From positions 558,001 to 622,000 of the forward strand of contig NZ_JAALXT010000001.1 of assembly GCF_011634775.1 (NCBI RefSeq): 64,000 nucleotides of DNA, given 5' to 3'. Positions 1 through 10,073 of this stretch are shown here, one piece after another. The notes below the pieces were generated by a model. It saw nothing but the letters and a program-made list of their open reading frames with translations. It was not told where the DNA came from and ran no database searches. How positions within the stretch are numbered: position 1 is the first letter of the stretch; every line of letters starts with the position of its first letter. Both the position numbers and the translations under genes were made by a program. Source of the stretch: Thalassoroseus pseudoceratinae (GTDB taxonomy: Bacteria > Planctomycetota > Planctomycetia > Planctomycetales > Planctomycetaceae).

Positions 1-2746
1 CTATGTTGATTCGTTTCAGTTGACCAGTGCCGGTTCCGACAATTAGCTGCGATCCATCCCGCGTGGACGTCATGCAGCTGACACCGATCTCAACGTCTGC
101 CAAATTCTTATCATTCGCTGGTTCATTGATGGCGTACGACAGACGGATCTTTGAATCACCCGTCGAAAATGCAAGGGCGCTGTGCGCAGGCGTTGTCGAA
201 AATCGCGAGCCATCGTCCGCGCTTTGATCAATGCTAGGATGTTTCGGGCGGTACCAAGCAAATGTCGGAAATGCCTTCGGAGGAAGTTGGCGGAACTGAA
301 CTCCCGAACGTTGCGAACGCTTATGAAGTCTGACGGCACCGTCCGCGTGGGCTGTCGCGATTGAGTCACCGTCGGGAGCGACAGCTAAATGAAAGATAAG
401 AGTTGGGTGCACGCTGTAGGATGCCACGAGTGCAGCGGTCTGCATTTGATGGACAAAAATATTGCCCCGCTCATCGCAGATCGCGACTTCTCCTGCATAG
501 GGAAGCACCGTCATTGCCCTCGCTTTGGCAACCGCGTGTTGTTCGATGACTCGATCCGAGTCGGCAGGTCGCCAGTTTTGAATCAGTGAGAATTGATCGC
601 GAGAGACCGCCGCGATTGTGGAATTGTCGTCAGTGAAATACGCGCGAATTGGTGGATCGCTGGGTAATGCGACCGATGCGACACGCTTCCAGGTATCCGT
701 GTGATAGACGTACACCCGGCTACTGGAGTCACTCGTCAATGCGAGCGATCCGTCGGGCGAAAAGCTTAGCGCGTATTCGTCCGCGATATGTTTCGTTTCG
801 GAGTCAAGACGAACGATCCACATGTTACGGATGTCGTGAGTGAATGTCGTGGCCAATACCACTTGGTTATTAGGAGATACAAGCACCCGCGAAATGGGTT
901 GAGAAAGTTCGAGCAGCGTCTCCAGAGGCAATCCCGTCGAAACGTCCCAGCGTCGTAGCGTTCCATCGTCCGAGACACTAAAAAGTTGGTTTCCGTTGGA
1001 ACTGAAAGCGACGCAGTTGACTTCATCGGTATGTCCCTTGAGTCGATGGGAGATCTCGTGTCGCTCACGATTCCAAATGACAATCGAACTGTCTTCGCTT
1101 GCTGACGCGAGCCAACGACCGCAATCCGAGAAGGCAACGTGATAGACATTGCCGTCATGGCGATAAAGCACGGGAACCTCATCGGTGACCAGTCGCTTGA
1201 GAACGCGATGTGCAAAACTTTGATTCGGCTCTGTCGAAACCTCGTTTAGCAATCGGTCTGCTCTCGGTAGGTTGCCGTTTCTCCACGCATCACCTGCGTG
1301 CTGAATTGTGCTGGAATAACGGACTCGATTTGTGGCCTCATCGGCCGAATCCGGTGGCAACGACCTTTGCGTTGGGTTTTCTCGGGATGATGTTGTGACA
1401 ATCGCTGGATTTGGGGCGATTTGTGGACGCTTCGACACTTCCGTGGGGAAGAGCTTAGTAAATGAAAATGCGACCAACGTCATCAATGCGATGGACGCGA
1501 AGAACCACACCACTTTGCGTCCAAATCGTCGATGCAATGTCGAATGGACTTTGGGGTGCTGTTCGTCGAATTTCTGGAGTTGGTCAGCAAATTCGCCAGC
1601 GGTTGCAAATCGCCGTGATTGCTTTTTGGCCGACGCCCGACAAACGATTCGGTTCAGTTCTGGAGCGAGACTTGGCACGACATGGTGCATTGGTGTCATT
1701 TGACCGGATTGAATTCGGCGAAGGAGGTCGGCTGCGCTGCGACCATCGTAAGCCGGACGGCCCACGATCATTTCGTAGAATGTTAGTGCCAATGAATAGA
1801 TATCGTGACTGCTTCCAGAAGTCCGAACCTTTGATCGAACTTGTTCCGGCGGGAGATACCGGATCGTTCCCAGGATCTCTCCGTCTTTTGTCAGGTCAGA
1901 TTCTTCTCCGAGGGCCACTAAGCCAAAATCAGCGATTCGCAGCCGGCCAGTTGTATCAACAAGCAAGTTTGCAGGTTTGATGTCCCGATGCGCGATTCCC
2001 TGTTGATGAGCATAATCTAGCGCTTGAGCAGCCTGGGACATAAAGTCGATCGCCGGTCCAATCGCGATGGCTTGGGGATTGAATGCGGACCGTAGTTTCT
2101 CCGCAAGTTGCAATGTCTGTCTATCGACCTGCATAGGGGCGTTCAATGCGAGCAGGATTTCTGCAATTGAACATCCAATCACACGTTCCATAGCATAATA
2201 CGCGAAGCCGTCTTCCTCTCCGCAGATTAATACCCGAACAATTCCTGGATGCAGGAGGGATGCGGCTACTTTGGACTCACGACGAAAACGCTCCGCGATA
2301 CGGGAGTCTGTCATTGCGTTCGGCCAAAGCACTTTCACGGCGTACGCAGGTTCGATACTTGAAGGCGACTCACGGTCATGCTCTTCGGAGATGTCTTCGG
2401 CCGCAAAGACAACACCCATCGCCCCCCTACCGAGTTCCTGAAGGAGGCGGTAGCGTCCCAGCCGCTGCGGAAACCCCGTCAGTGACCGAGGCTTTCCGAA
2501 CGCAACGCAACGATTCACCAACGCGACGTACTCTGGCTCGTCGCTGAAATCAAAGCCGTTTGTGTCTGTCGACGCAGTCAACAAGTTGCCGAGTGGATCG
2601 AGTTGCCGGATGGTGGAATCGCAAACGTCACAATCGGCAAAATGCGCTTCGAGTTCGACGGCGACATGGTCATTGAGCTGACCTTGCAAGTAAGCAAGGA
2701 CTTCATGTGATTTGGGGCATTCTTCGACTGATTGCTCGTTATTCAC
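1..2746 (-). CDS. Membrane Ser/Thr protein kinase with N-terminal zinc-finger motif and C-terminal WD40 repeats (3' end outside window)
   Basis: The minus-strand frame is open from a GTG at 2746 to the window edge, giving 915 codons without a stop. An in-frame TGA lies about 50 bases upstream of the GTG, so the start can hardly be earlier. Residues about 1-50 contain an HxxxCxxC pattern (HFADCDVC) like the anti-sigma zinc finger. The kinase domain spans about 85-350 with the glycine loop LGRGAMG near 105, AVK lysine, catalytic HRDIKPAN near 250 and DFG (IADFGLV). One transmembrane segment lies near 400-423, and from about 510 there are WD40-like repeats (VAFSDCGRWLASAS, VAFSSNGNQLFSVS). The gene lies 167 bases downstream of an ECF sigma factor on the same strand; sigma/kinase pairs of this kind are known in Planctomycetes. 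Inferred role: extracytoplasmic signal transduction controlling the sigma factor. Confidence 0.88.
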   Translation of the reverse strand, partial: MNNEQSVEECPKSHEVLAYLQGQLNDHVAVELEAHFADCDVCDSTIRQLDPLGNLLTASTDTNGFDFSDEPEYVALVNRCVAFGKPRSLTGFPQRLGRYRLLQELGRGAMGVVFAAEDISEEHDRESPSSIEPAYAVKVLWPNAMTDSRIAERFRRESKVAASLLHPGIVRVLICGEEDGFAYYAMERVIGCSIAEILLALNAPMQVDRQTLQLAEKLRSAFNPQAIAIGPAIDFMSQAAQALDYAHQQGIAHRDIKPANLLVDTTGRLRIADFGLVALGEESDLTKDGEILGTIRYLPPEQVRSKVRTSGSSHDIYSLALTFYEMIVGRPAYDGRSAADLLRRIQSGQMTPMHHVVPSLAPELNRIVCRASAKKQSRRFATAGEFADQLQKFDEQHPKVHSTLHRRFGRKVVWFFASIALMTLVAFSFTKLFPTEVSKRPQIAPNPAIVTTSSRENPTQRSLPPDSADEATNRVRYSSTIQHAGDAWRNGNLPRADRLLNEVSTEPNQSFAHRVLKRLVTDEVPVLYRHDGNVYHVAFSDCGRWLASASEDSSIVIWNRERHEISHRLKGHTDEVNCVAFSSNGNQLFSVSDDGTLRRWDVSTGLPLETLLELSQPISRVLVSPNNQVVLATTFTHDIRNMWIVRLDSETKHIADEYALSFSPDGSLALTSDSSSRVYVYHTDTWKRVASVALPSDPPIRAYFTDDNSTIAAVSRDQFSLIQNWRPADSDRVIEQHAVAKARAMTVLPYAGEVAICDERGNIFVHQMQTAALVASYSVHPTLIFHLAVAPDGDSIATAHADGAVRLHKRSQRSGVQFRQLPPKAFPTFAWYRPKHPSIDQSADDGSRFSTTPAHSALAFSTGDSKIRLSYAINEPANDKNLADVEIGVSCMTSTRDGSQLIVGTGTGQLKRINI

Positions 2747-2913
2747 TGTTCCGTCCGCGACAAAGGCTGGTTCGCAAGCTGAACTTGAACCTCTTCAAAG
2801 TGGAACGCGGCAGCATAACGCGAGTAATTCTGACACAGAGTCATTGAGGGGGTGCGAGATGACTGCTACCGTTCGGGAATGCTCACCGGTGTCGCGAGAC
2901 ATTTCCGTGCATA

Positions 2914-3663
2914 TCAGTGATTTCCAGTGCTGACATTTCCGGCTGAATGACGATCAACAGTGCACGAGGAAGACGGCTCGATCTCCGGTTCGAGAATTTC
3001 GCGATACTCGTTGCGGAGGCAGCGAAGGACTCGATACTTGGCTTGCCGTACCGCGGCCACTGTCATCCCTTGATCAAGGGCGACATCCTCCGCCGACGCG
3101 CATCCAATTGCAGTCCTCTGAAAAGCAGTCCATGTTTGCGGAGCGAAGCGTTGTTCGAGCAACCGCAACACCTCACGAAGGATCAGAACGCGTTCGTCGC
3201 ACTGGTGAGTTTGCTCGACAGCCAAATCCGCCGGTCGAGCACTCTCATCATTCGAAGGGAGAGCATGAAGACGACCGAGCGCTGTGCTGCCGCCGACTCC
3301 ATCGAGTTCCTTGGTTGACTGACGATAAAAGTCGTGAATCGCATTCCGCGAAATAGTGCGTAGCCACCCCCGAAACGTCTGCCCTTCTTGATCTCTGCGA
3401 AATTTCGGCAACGCGACAAAGACCGATGTGAAGATGTTCTGAGCCACGTCAGCCGCATCGATTTTGCTTAAACCGCGTCGTCGGCACCACGACCACACAA
3501 GTGGGCCGTAAACACGTACCAATTCGCGCCAGGCATCTTCATCGTTCGCTTTAACACGGCCGAGCAAACTCAGCGACGTGAGATCCGTGACAGTGGATGG
3601 TACCGCGGAAGGACGTTGATGCACGGTCATAGTCGAGGCGTGACGGTAGGCAGATATGAACAA
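2914..3663 (-). CDS. ECF-type RNA polymerase sigma factor
   Basis: The protein is about 238-249 aa. Region 2 is recognisable near residues 35-100 (WRELVRVYGPLVWSWC, then DAADVAQNIFTSVF and FRGWLRTISRNAIHDFYR). Region 4 near 170-220 carries the helix-turn-helix (ASAEDVALDQGMTVAAVRQA, then KYRVLRCLRNEY). These fit planctomycete ECF sigma factors. The first in-frame ATG is at 3663, and a second at 3630 (MTVHQRPS) is equally possible because neither has a clear ribosome-binding site. The Ser/Thr kinase with a zinc-finger N-terminus lies just downstream on the same strand, which suggests a sigma/regulator pair. No target promoter can be named from the sequence. Confidence 0.88.
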   Translation of the reverse strand: MFISAYRHASTMTVHQRPSAVPSTVTDLTSLSLLGRVKANDEDAWRELVRVYGPLVWSWCRRRGLSKIDAADVAQNIFTSVFVALPKFRRDQEGQTFRGWLRTISRNAIHDFYRQSTKELDGVGGSTALGRLHALPSNDESARPADLAVEQTHQCDERVLILREVLRLLEQRFAPQTWTAFQRTAIGCASAEDVALDQGMTVAAVRQAKYRVLRCLRNEYREILEPEIEPSSSCTVDRHSAGNVSTGNH

Positions 3664-4053
3664 TTCTCAGCGGTCAGGCTATTCATAGTCATTCTTCGGG
3701 AACTGACTCTTGTCATTAGACGAGGATTACCCAGCATTGTCCAGGAAAAATCAGTACTTGGCAAAGTCTTAACCGTGAGCATTGAGCTGAATAGAGCACT
3801 CGAAACCTTGAGGAACCGCGTTTTTTTCTCAATCGCGTTATGCCGGCACGTTCCACATCAGTGAGGGGGATTTCGGTGCAGACACCTCAACCGAAACCTC
3901 ATCGAAGCGAGGCGACGAACACCGAGGCAGACAACAGATTTACGAACTCCTCAAGCATTCGGGAATCAAATGCAACAACAAGACTGGCTTCAATCTGCGG
4001 ACTGTGCGTCTAGTAATTCTAGTCCTTTGATCCCATGGCCGAAAAGCGTCTAT
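3664..4053. other. Intergenic region between divergent sigma-factor and surface-protein genes
   Basis: About 390 bases separate the divergent sigma factor and the ELWxxDGT surface protein. Promoters for both must lie here, but I cannot assign convincing -35/-10 pairs. The surface protein's open frame extends back to 3970, so its start could lie inside this stretch. No RNA gene or repeat was seen. Confidence 0.4.
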
Positions 4054-7000
4054 ATGACGATACAGAAGTTTTGGTCCACTGTACTTTCTCAGATTGGCAA
4101 CCATGGGAATTCTGGTCGCCGCCGCCATTCGCCTCTTACCCGAGTGATTGACGTGCTCGAAGACCGCACGCTGCTTAGCGGGGTTCAACCTCAACTCGTC
4201 AAGGACATTAATCCGGGAAGCGACGGTTCAGTGAACTTCGGTTCGGAGTTGACCAACGTGAACGGCACGCTCTTCTTCACCGCCGATGACGGCACGAACG
4301 GGGAGGAACTGTGGATGTCCGACGGGACCGTCGCCGGCACCGTTTTGGTCAAAGACATCAATCCGGGAAGCGGCAGTTCGGTCAACTTGATTTCGGAGTT
4401 GACTAACGTGGGTGGCACGCTCTTCTTCCGCGCCGACGACGGCATCAATGGCCGGGAACTGTGGATGTCCGACGGGACCGCCGCCGGCACCGTAATGGTC
4501 AAAGACATCAATCCGGGCGGCAACAGCTCGTGGCCCAACAATTTGACCAACGTGGACGGCACGCTCTTCTTCACCGCCGTCGACGGCACGAACGGGGAGG
4601 AACTGTGGATGTCCGACGGGACCGCCGCAGGGACCGTAATGGTCAAAGACATCAATCCGGGAACCGGCCATTCGGTCGACTTCAATTCGGAGCTGATCAA
4701 CGTGGACGGCACGCTCTTCTTCACCGCCGACGACGGCACGAACGGGGAGGAACTGTGGATGTCCAACGGGACCGCCGCGAGCACCGTTTTGGTCCAAGAC
4801 ATTCGTCCGGGAGGCGGCAGTTCGGAGCCCACCAATTTGACCAACGTGGACGGCACGCTCTTCTTCAGCGCCAACGACGGCGCCAACGGCCGGGCACTGT
4901 GGCAGTCCGACGGGACCGGGACCGCCGCGGGCACCATGTTGGTCAAAGACATCCAACCGGGAACCGACAATGCGTTCATCTTTGGTGAGTTGACTAACGT
5001 GGACGGCACGCTCTTCTTCCGCGCCGATGACGACACCAACGGCCGGGAACTGTGGATGTCCGACGGGACCGCCGCGGGCACCGTTTTGGTCAAAGACATC
5101 AATCCAGGAAGCGAAAGTTCGTTCCCTGATGACTTTATCAACGTAGACGGCACGCTCTTTTTCGCCGCCAACGACGGCACCAACGGGGACGAATTGTGGA
5201 TGTCCGACGGGACCGCTGCGGGCACCGTTTTGGTCAAAGACATCAATCCAGGAGCCGGTGGTTCGGTGCAATCCGACCCGCAGTTGACCAACGTGGGCGG
5301 CACGGTCTTTTTCGCCGCCATCGACGGCACGAACGGGGAGGAACTGTGGATGTCCGACGGGACCGCTGCGGGCACCGTATTGGTCCAAGACATCTTACCG
5401 GGATTCCTCGGTTCGGAGCCCGATGTGTTGACCAACGTGGACGGCACGCTCTTCTTCGTCGCCAAAAACTTTTCAGACGGCCTTGAACTGCACCGTTTGA
5501 CTGAAACGGCGGACCTGTCCATCGACGACGTGACTCAGGACGAAGACGCCGGGGCGATGACCTTCACCGTCACACTGGATTGCCCGCTGAGCACCGACGT
5601 GACGGTCGATTACGCTACCGCCCTAGATTCGGCCGAAGCGGACGACTTTACCGCCGTGATGGATTCGGTCACGATTCCCGCCGGTGAGACCTCAATGACG
5701 TTCACTGTGGACGTGACCGCCGATGGCACGGTGGAAGCTGACGAACAATTCTTCGTGAATCTATCCAACCCCCAAGGTGGCGGGGCCAGTGTCACGATCG
5801 CGGACGATCAGGGCGTGGGTACGATTCTCAACGACGATGCCGCCACGCTCTCGATCGACGATGTGACCCAAGATGAAGACGCCGGGGCGATGACCTTCAC
5901 CGTCTCGCTGGACGCCGCCGTCGACGAGGACGTGAGCGTGGATGTCGCCACCGCCCCAGATTCGGCCGAAGCCGACGACTTCATCGCCGTGATGGATTCG
6001 ATCACAATTCCCGCCGGCGAGACCTCAATGACGTTCACTGTGGACGTGACCGCCGATGGCACGGTGGAAGCTGACGAACAATTCTTCGTGAATCTATCCA
6101 ACCCCCAAGGTGGCGGGGCCAGTGTCACGATCGCGGACGATCAGGGCGTGGGTACGATTCTCAACGACGATGCCGCCACGCTCTCGATCGACGATGTGAC
6201 CCAAGATGAAGACGCCGGGGCGATGACCTTCACCGTCTCGCTGGACGCCGCCGTCGACGAGGACGTGAGCGTGGATGTCGCCACCGCCCCAGATTCGGCC
6301 GAAGCCGACGACTTCATCGCCGTGATGGATTCGATCACAATTCCCGCCGGCGAGACCTCAATGACGTTCACTGTGGACGTGACCGCCGATGGCACGGTGG
6401 AAGCTGACGAACAATTCTTCGTGAATCTATCCAACCCCCAAGGTGGCGGGGCCAGTGTCACGATCGCGGACGATCAGGGCGTGGGTACGATTCTCAACGA
6501 CGATACCGCCACGCTCTCGATCGGCGATGTGACCCAAGACGAGGACGCCGGGGCGATGACCTTCACCGTCTCGCTGGACGCCGCCGTCGACGAGGACGTG
6601 AGTGTGGACGTCGCCACCGCCCCAGATTCGGCCAAGGCGGACGACTTCACCGCCGTGATGAATTCGATCACGATTCCCGCCGGTGAGACTTCGGTGACGT
6701 TCAACGTGGACGTGACCGCTGACGGCACGGTGGAAGCCGACGAACAATTTTTTGTGAATCTGTCCAACCCTCAAGGTGGCGGGGCCAACGTCACGATCGC
6801 CGACAATCAGGGCGTGGGCACGATTCTCAACGACGATACCGCCATGCTCTCGATCGGCGATGTGACCCAAGACGAAGACGCCGGGGCAATGACCTTCACC
6901 GTCTCGCTGAACGCCGCCGTCGACGAGGACGTGAGCGTGGACGTCGCCACCGCCCCAGATTCGGCCGAGGCGGACGACTTCACCGCCGTGATGGATTCGG

Positions 7001-8184
7001 TCACGATTCCCGCCGGTGAGACTTCGATGACGTTCACTGTGGAGGTGACTGCCGACGGCACGGTGGAAGCCGACGAACAGTTCTTTGTGAATCTGTCCAA
7101 CCCCCAAGGTGGCGGGGCCAGCGTCACGATCGCCGACAATCAGGGCGTGGGCACGATTCTCAACGACGACTCCACAACGCCGCCGCCACAACTGATCGAT
7201 CAACCCCTCAACCAAACGGCAATCAACGGTAGCTTCCGGCATGTCGTCAGCGGGAATTTCGACAGCGTGCCGGCCGAAGCGGGCATTGCGGACGATCTTT
7301 TCTTCTGGGACCCTGTCGCGGGGATTAATCGCTTCGTCTTCGGCGACGGGAGCATGTCAACGAACACCGTGCCCTTGCCATTGCTCAATGGCAATGACTT
7401 CACGCAGGTACTCGCGGGCTACTTCGACGGTGGCAACGGGACCGACTTATTCTTTTGGAATCCTAGAACGGGACGCAATCGACTCGTGCATGGTGAAGGG
7501 GGAGTCGAGACGAATGTAATCGATCCGCCAGCTATCAACGGCAACGATTTCAGCACCATGGTCGCTGCGAACCTCGACAACAATGGGCCGGAGGATTTAT
7601 TCTTCTGGGATCCCCGCTCAGGACGCAACCGGATCGTGCACTACACTGCAGCGAATCTCGGCAGCGACACAGGCGTCGGCGCGATTCAGACGAATGTCGT
7701 CCCCACAACAGCGCTCAATGGGAATAGCTACCAATCGGTGCATGTTGGCGAGTTCATCGCGGGTGGAAGTCAGTTGCCAGAGTTGATGTTTATCAGTCTG
7801 GCCACCGGAGCCAACCGCATTGTGGAGCTGTCGTCGAACGCTGGACTCCAGACCGGTTTTTCCAACTTCCGTAACAATGTGTTACCGCCGAGTGCATTTA
7901 ATGGGTCCGACTTTTCCCAGATCGCCATCGGCAACGTCAACCAGGATGGCTTGGATGATGTGTTCGCTTGGGCTGCCGGCCGAGGCCGTAATCGGGTGGC
8001 ACTGACCAATCCCAATCCCAGCAGTTTGTCGACGGTTGAAACGAATCCGGTCAATCCCGGTGCCATCAACGGCGAATACGACCATGTCGTCCGCCTGACC
8101 GATCAAGTCTTCAGCAATAGCCTTACCGACAGCTTCTTCTTCTGGGACGAAATTACCGGTCGGAACCGCCGAGCGTCTGCCTGA
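4054..8184 (+). CDS. Giant secreted surface protein: ELWxxDGT repeats, five Calx-beta domains, FFWDP-type C-terminal repeats
   Basis: From the ATG at 4054 the protein is 1,376 aa; the frame is open from 3970 (1,404 aa). The N-terminus is basic and ends in VLEDRTLLSG, a variant of the LEPRxLL-type signature found at the start of many planctomycete exported giant proteins. Eight clear ELWxSDGT repeats of about 47 aa follow plus a degenerate ninth (about residues 45-490), a family of beta-propeller character. Five Calx-beta domains of 111 aa come next (about 490-1040), each with a DVTQDEDAGAMTF start and an acidic GTVEADEQFFVNLSNP core, as expected for calcium binding. The last 330 residues hold six FG-GAP-like units ending in FFWDPxxGxNR. 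The same C-terminus occurs in the giant protein encoded from 17819. Inferred role: cell-surface adhesion or matrix; ligand unknown. Confidence 0.9.
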   Translation: MTIQKFWSTVLSQIGNHGNSGRRRHSPLTRVIDVLEDRTLLSGVQPQLVKDINPGSDGSVNFGSELTNVNGTLFFTADDGTNGEELWMSDGTVAGTVLVKDINPGSGSSVNLISELTNVGGTLFFRADDGINGRELWMSDGTAAGTVMVKDINPGGNSSWPNNLTNVDGTLFFTAVDGTNGEELWMSDGTAAGTVMVKDINPGTGHSVDFNSELINVDGTLFFTADDGTNGEELWMSNGTAASTVLVQDIRPGGGSSEPTNLTNVDGTLFFSANDGANGRALWQSDGTGTAAGTMLVKDIQPGTDNAFIFGELTNVDGTLFFRADDDTNGRELWMSDGTAAGTVLVKDINPGSESSFPDDFINVDGTLFFAANDGTNGDELWMSDGTAAGTVLVKDINPGAGGSVQSDPQLTNVGGTVFFAAIDGTNGEELWMSDGTAAGTVLVQDILPGFLGSEPDVLTNVDGTLFFVAKNFSDGLELHRLTETADLSIDDVTQDEDAGAMTFTVTLDCPLSTDVTVDYATALDSAEADDFTAVMDSVTIPAGETSMTFTVDVTADGTVEADEQFFVNLSNPQGGGASVTIADDQGVGTILNDDAATLSIDDVTQDEDAGAMTFTVSLDAAVDEDVSVDVATAPDSAEADDFIAVMDSITIPAGETSMTFTVDVTADGTVEADEQFFVNLSNPQGGGASVTIADDQGVGTILNDDAATLSIDDVTQDEDAGAMTFTVSLDAAVDEDVSVDVATAPDSAEADDFIAVMDSITIPAGETSMTFTVDVTADGTVEADEQFFVNLSNPQGGGASVTIADDQGVGTILNDDTATLSIGDVTQDEDAGAMTFTVSLDAAVDEDVSVDVATAPDSAKADDFTAVMNSITIPAGETSVTFNVDVTADGTVEADEQFFVNLSNPQGGGANVTIADNQGVGTILNDDTAMLSIGDVTQDEDAGAMTFTVSLNAAVDEDVSVDVATAPDSAEADDFTAVMDSVTIPAGETSMTFTVEVTADGTVEADEQFFVNLSNPQGGGASVTIADNQGVGTILNDDSTTPPPQLIDQPLNQTAINGSFRHVVSGNFDSVPAEAGIADDLFFWDPVAGINRFVFGDGSMSTNTVPLPLLNGNDFTQVLAGYFDGGNGTDLFFWNPRTGRNRLVHGEGGVETNVIDPPAINGNDFSTMVAANLDNNGPEDLFFWDPRSGRNRIVHYTAANLGSDTGVGAIQTNVVPTTALNGNSYQSVHVGEFIAGGSQLPELMFISLATGANRIVELSSNAGLQTGFSNFRNNVLPPSAFNGSDFSQIAIGNVNQDGLDDVFAWAAGRGRNRVALTNPNPSSLSTVETNPVNPGAINGEYDHVVRLTDQVFSNSLTDSFFFWDEITGRNRRASA
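5670..6510 (+). repeat. Near-identical 333-bp tandem units encoding Calx-beta domains
   Basis: The second and third Calx-beta units of the surface protein are identical or nearly so at DNA level with a 333-base period (for example 5808-6128 against 6141-6461). The identity extends back into the end of the first unit. The fourth and fifth units carry scattered synonymous changes. This points to recent duplication or gene conversion inside the gene. Confidence 0.85.
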
Positions 8185-8426
8185 TCGGCAGCGATCCGCC
8201 AAATCACATCGGAATTCACGATCTGTTGCTGAAAGAACCGTTAGCCCGAAACTTCATCTGCTGATGCGTGCTGAGTCGTTGGGTTACATGTATTTGAAAT
8301 CAGCGTAAGGACCGCTTCCCCGACAGCGGGTGTGGGCAATGCGTGGCGGACGGGGTACGGGCCGTTAGAACGGAGTAAGATCAGCTGGTATTAAAAAAAA
8401 AATGACTCAGTGGCTGTGCGGAACAG
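8185..8426. other. Short intergenic stretch with no assigned function
   Basis: This lies between the surface-protein stop and the beginning of the decayed RTX reading frame. It contains a run of ten A residues near 8393-8402. No gene, clear promoter or strong terminator hairpin could be supported. Confidence 0.3.
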
Positions 8427-9963
8427 GGACTAATATGGGCAACTCGTCGAGAGATGGAAACCCACGCGGCAGACCGACGGGAACGATACAGTCTATGGGG
8501 GAACCGGCAAGGATCTGCTGCAAGGTGACGACGGCGACGACAGGCTAATCGGCGGTGACGGGGATGACGCCCTTAACGGCGGCATCGGACGCGATACCCT
8601 CTCTAGGGGATATGGCAACGACCGTCTGATGGTCGACTTCGAACGCGGCGTCGTGGGTATTGAGGATACGGTCTCCGGCGATCTGGACCAAGATACCTCT
8701 TCGGTGCTTGGCTCGCGCGGCGACGATCACATGGTCTTGCGACAACTCGGTCCGCAATTCTTCGTGGTCGATCTGCTCAACGAAGCCGGCGAGGTCACGC
8801 GGCAAACCACGTTCACATTGCCGTCCGACGTCGAGCGGCTCGCGCTGGAAGGCGGAACTGGAGACGATCGCATCGAGGTCGGTCACGGCGTTACGAGGAA
8901 CGTCGTACTTATTGGCGGAGCAGGCAACGACTTCCTGCTGGGGGGAGCGGGTCGCGACTGGCTCATCGGCGACGATATTGCCGATTCGTCCCTCTACGGA
9001 AATCGCTCGCCGCGTGCTGCAGTGCAACCGGTTTTCAAACCGACCCTGGGTACGTCCGATGGAAACGATGTGCTCGATGGTGGGGCCGGTGACGATGTGC
9101 TCGAAGGTGGCCTGGGCAGCGATTACTTAAATGGCTGCGAAGGGAACGACACGCTTTACGGCCAGGACGGCGAGGACTTTCTTTACGGCGGCGAGGGCCG
9201 AGATAATCAGTACGGCGGTGCTGGGGACGACTATCTCGAAGCTGGCGAAGGTTTGCTCGGGGATCTGCTCTATGGCGAAGATGGAAACGAGCTAATGGTG
9301 GGTGGCGCCGGGGCCGACGTGCTCTCCGGCGGCGACGGCCAAGACCGGCTGTTCGGCGGCGGTCTGCTCGATATGCTATCGGGCGGTGACGACGACGACC
9401 TACTCGTCGGCGAAGCCGGTCGCGACTTCCTTTTCGGCGGCGATGGAGAAGACGATCTGTATGCCGGCTTCAATCGCGACGCGCGTATCGCGGAGGGTCT
9501 CGACCCTGGGACAATTCCCGTCGACGACGTCAACTGGCTCGCGCAGTACGACGACTTGCTCAGCCGTGAGCGGGAAGTGTTCAATGAGGTCGTCGAACTC
9601 GAAACGGAACAATCCGCCAAGGAAGAGCGTCGCGACGCGTTGCTTGCGTTACAAATCCGCACCACCGAATAGGAAATCGAGCTGGAGCAACTCGAAACGG
9701 AAATTGATCGGTTGGAATGGAAGATCGTCAGCGCCAGCAATAGACTGGCCGTGTTTAATTTATTGCAGATCGATGTGATTCCGGGACAAACGGTCCACGT
9801 TGACACACTCGACGGCGGCGGCAGCGATCGGCTCTTCGGCAGCGAGTTCGTCGACAACTTGCAAGGCGGCGACGACGATTTTCTTTACGGCCACCCAAGT
9901 CATCCAAACCTTCATGAATCGTCAGGATTTCCAGAACCTATCATACCAAACATCCTTTGCTAA
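8427..9963 (+). pseudogene. Decayed RTX-type calcium-binding repeat protein gene
   Basis: One reading frame runs from just after a TAA near 8426 to a TAA at 9961-9963, interrupted by a single in-frame TAG at 9670-9672. Glycine/aspartate nonapeptides typical of RTX parallel beta-rolls (GGDGDDALNGG, GGAGDDVLEGG) occur from about 8480. That is about 150 bases before the first ATG (8629), and I found no start codon in the frame before it. The TAG falls within a charged segment (ELETEQSAKEERR before it, EIELEQLETEIDRLE after it) and RTX-like repeats resume beyond (TLDGGGSDRLFGS). Loss of the start plus a nonsense codon argues for a pseudogene. The longest intact piece, 8629-9672, could still give 347 aa. 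RTX proteins are normally secreted and fold with Ca2+. Confidence 0.75.
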
Positions 9964-10073
9964 AACCGATTGATGTTCCCCTGGTACTTACGCACAAACT
10001 GACTTAGATCCGAAACTCTTAGAGTCACTATTCCATGACCAAATCCAACGTTCCCAAGTCATATGTGTCCATA

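Noticed and set aside
766-1215. 149-codon reverse-strand open frame inside the Ser/Thr kinase gene
   Set aside because: It is in the wrong frame; the WD40 repeats are read in a different minus-strand frame that is continuous with the kinase domain.
4191-5522. Long reverse-strand open frames (443 and 386 codons) opposite the ELWxxDGT repeats
   Set aside because: They mirror the repeat period of the plus-strand gene and consist of monotonous low-complexity sequence; they are antisense shadows of a clear coding frame.
6427-7242. 271-codon reverse-strand open frame opposite the Calx-beta array
   Set aside because: Same reason: its repeats are the complement of the Calx-beta units and contain no family of their own.
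9670-9672. Selenocysteine or pyrrolysine decoding at the in-frame TAG
   Set aside because: Selenocysteine uses TGA, no pyrrolysine genes are in view, and the gene has also lost its start, so decay is simpler.
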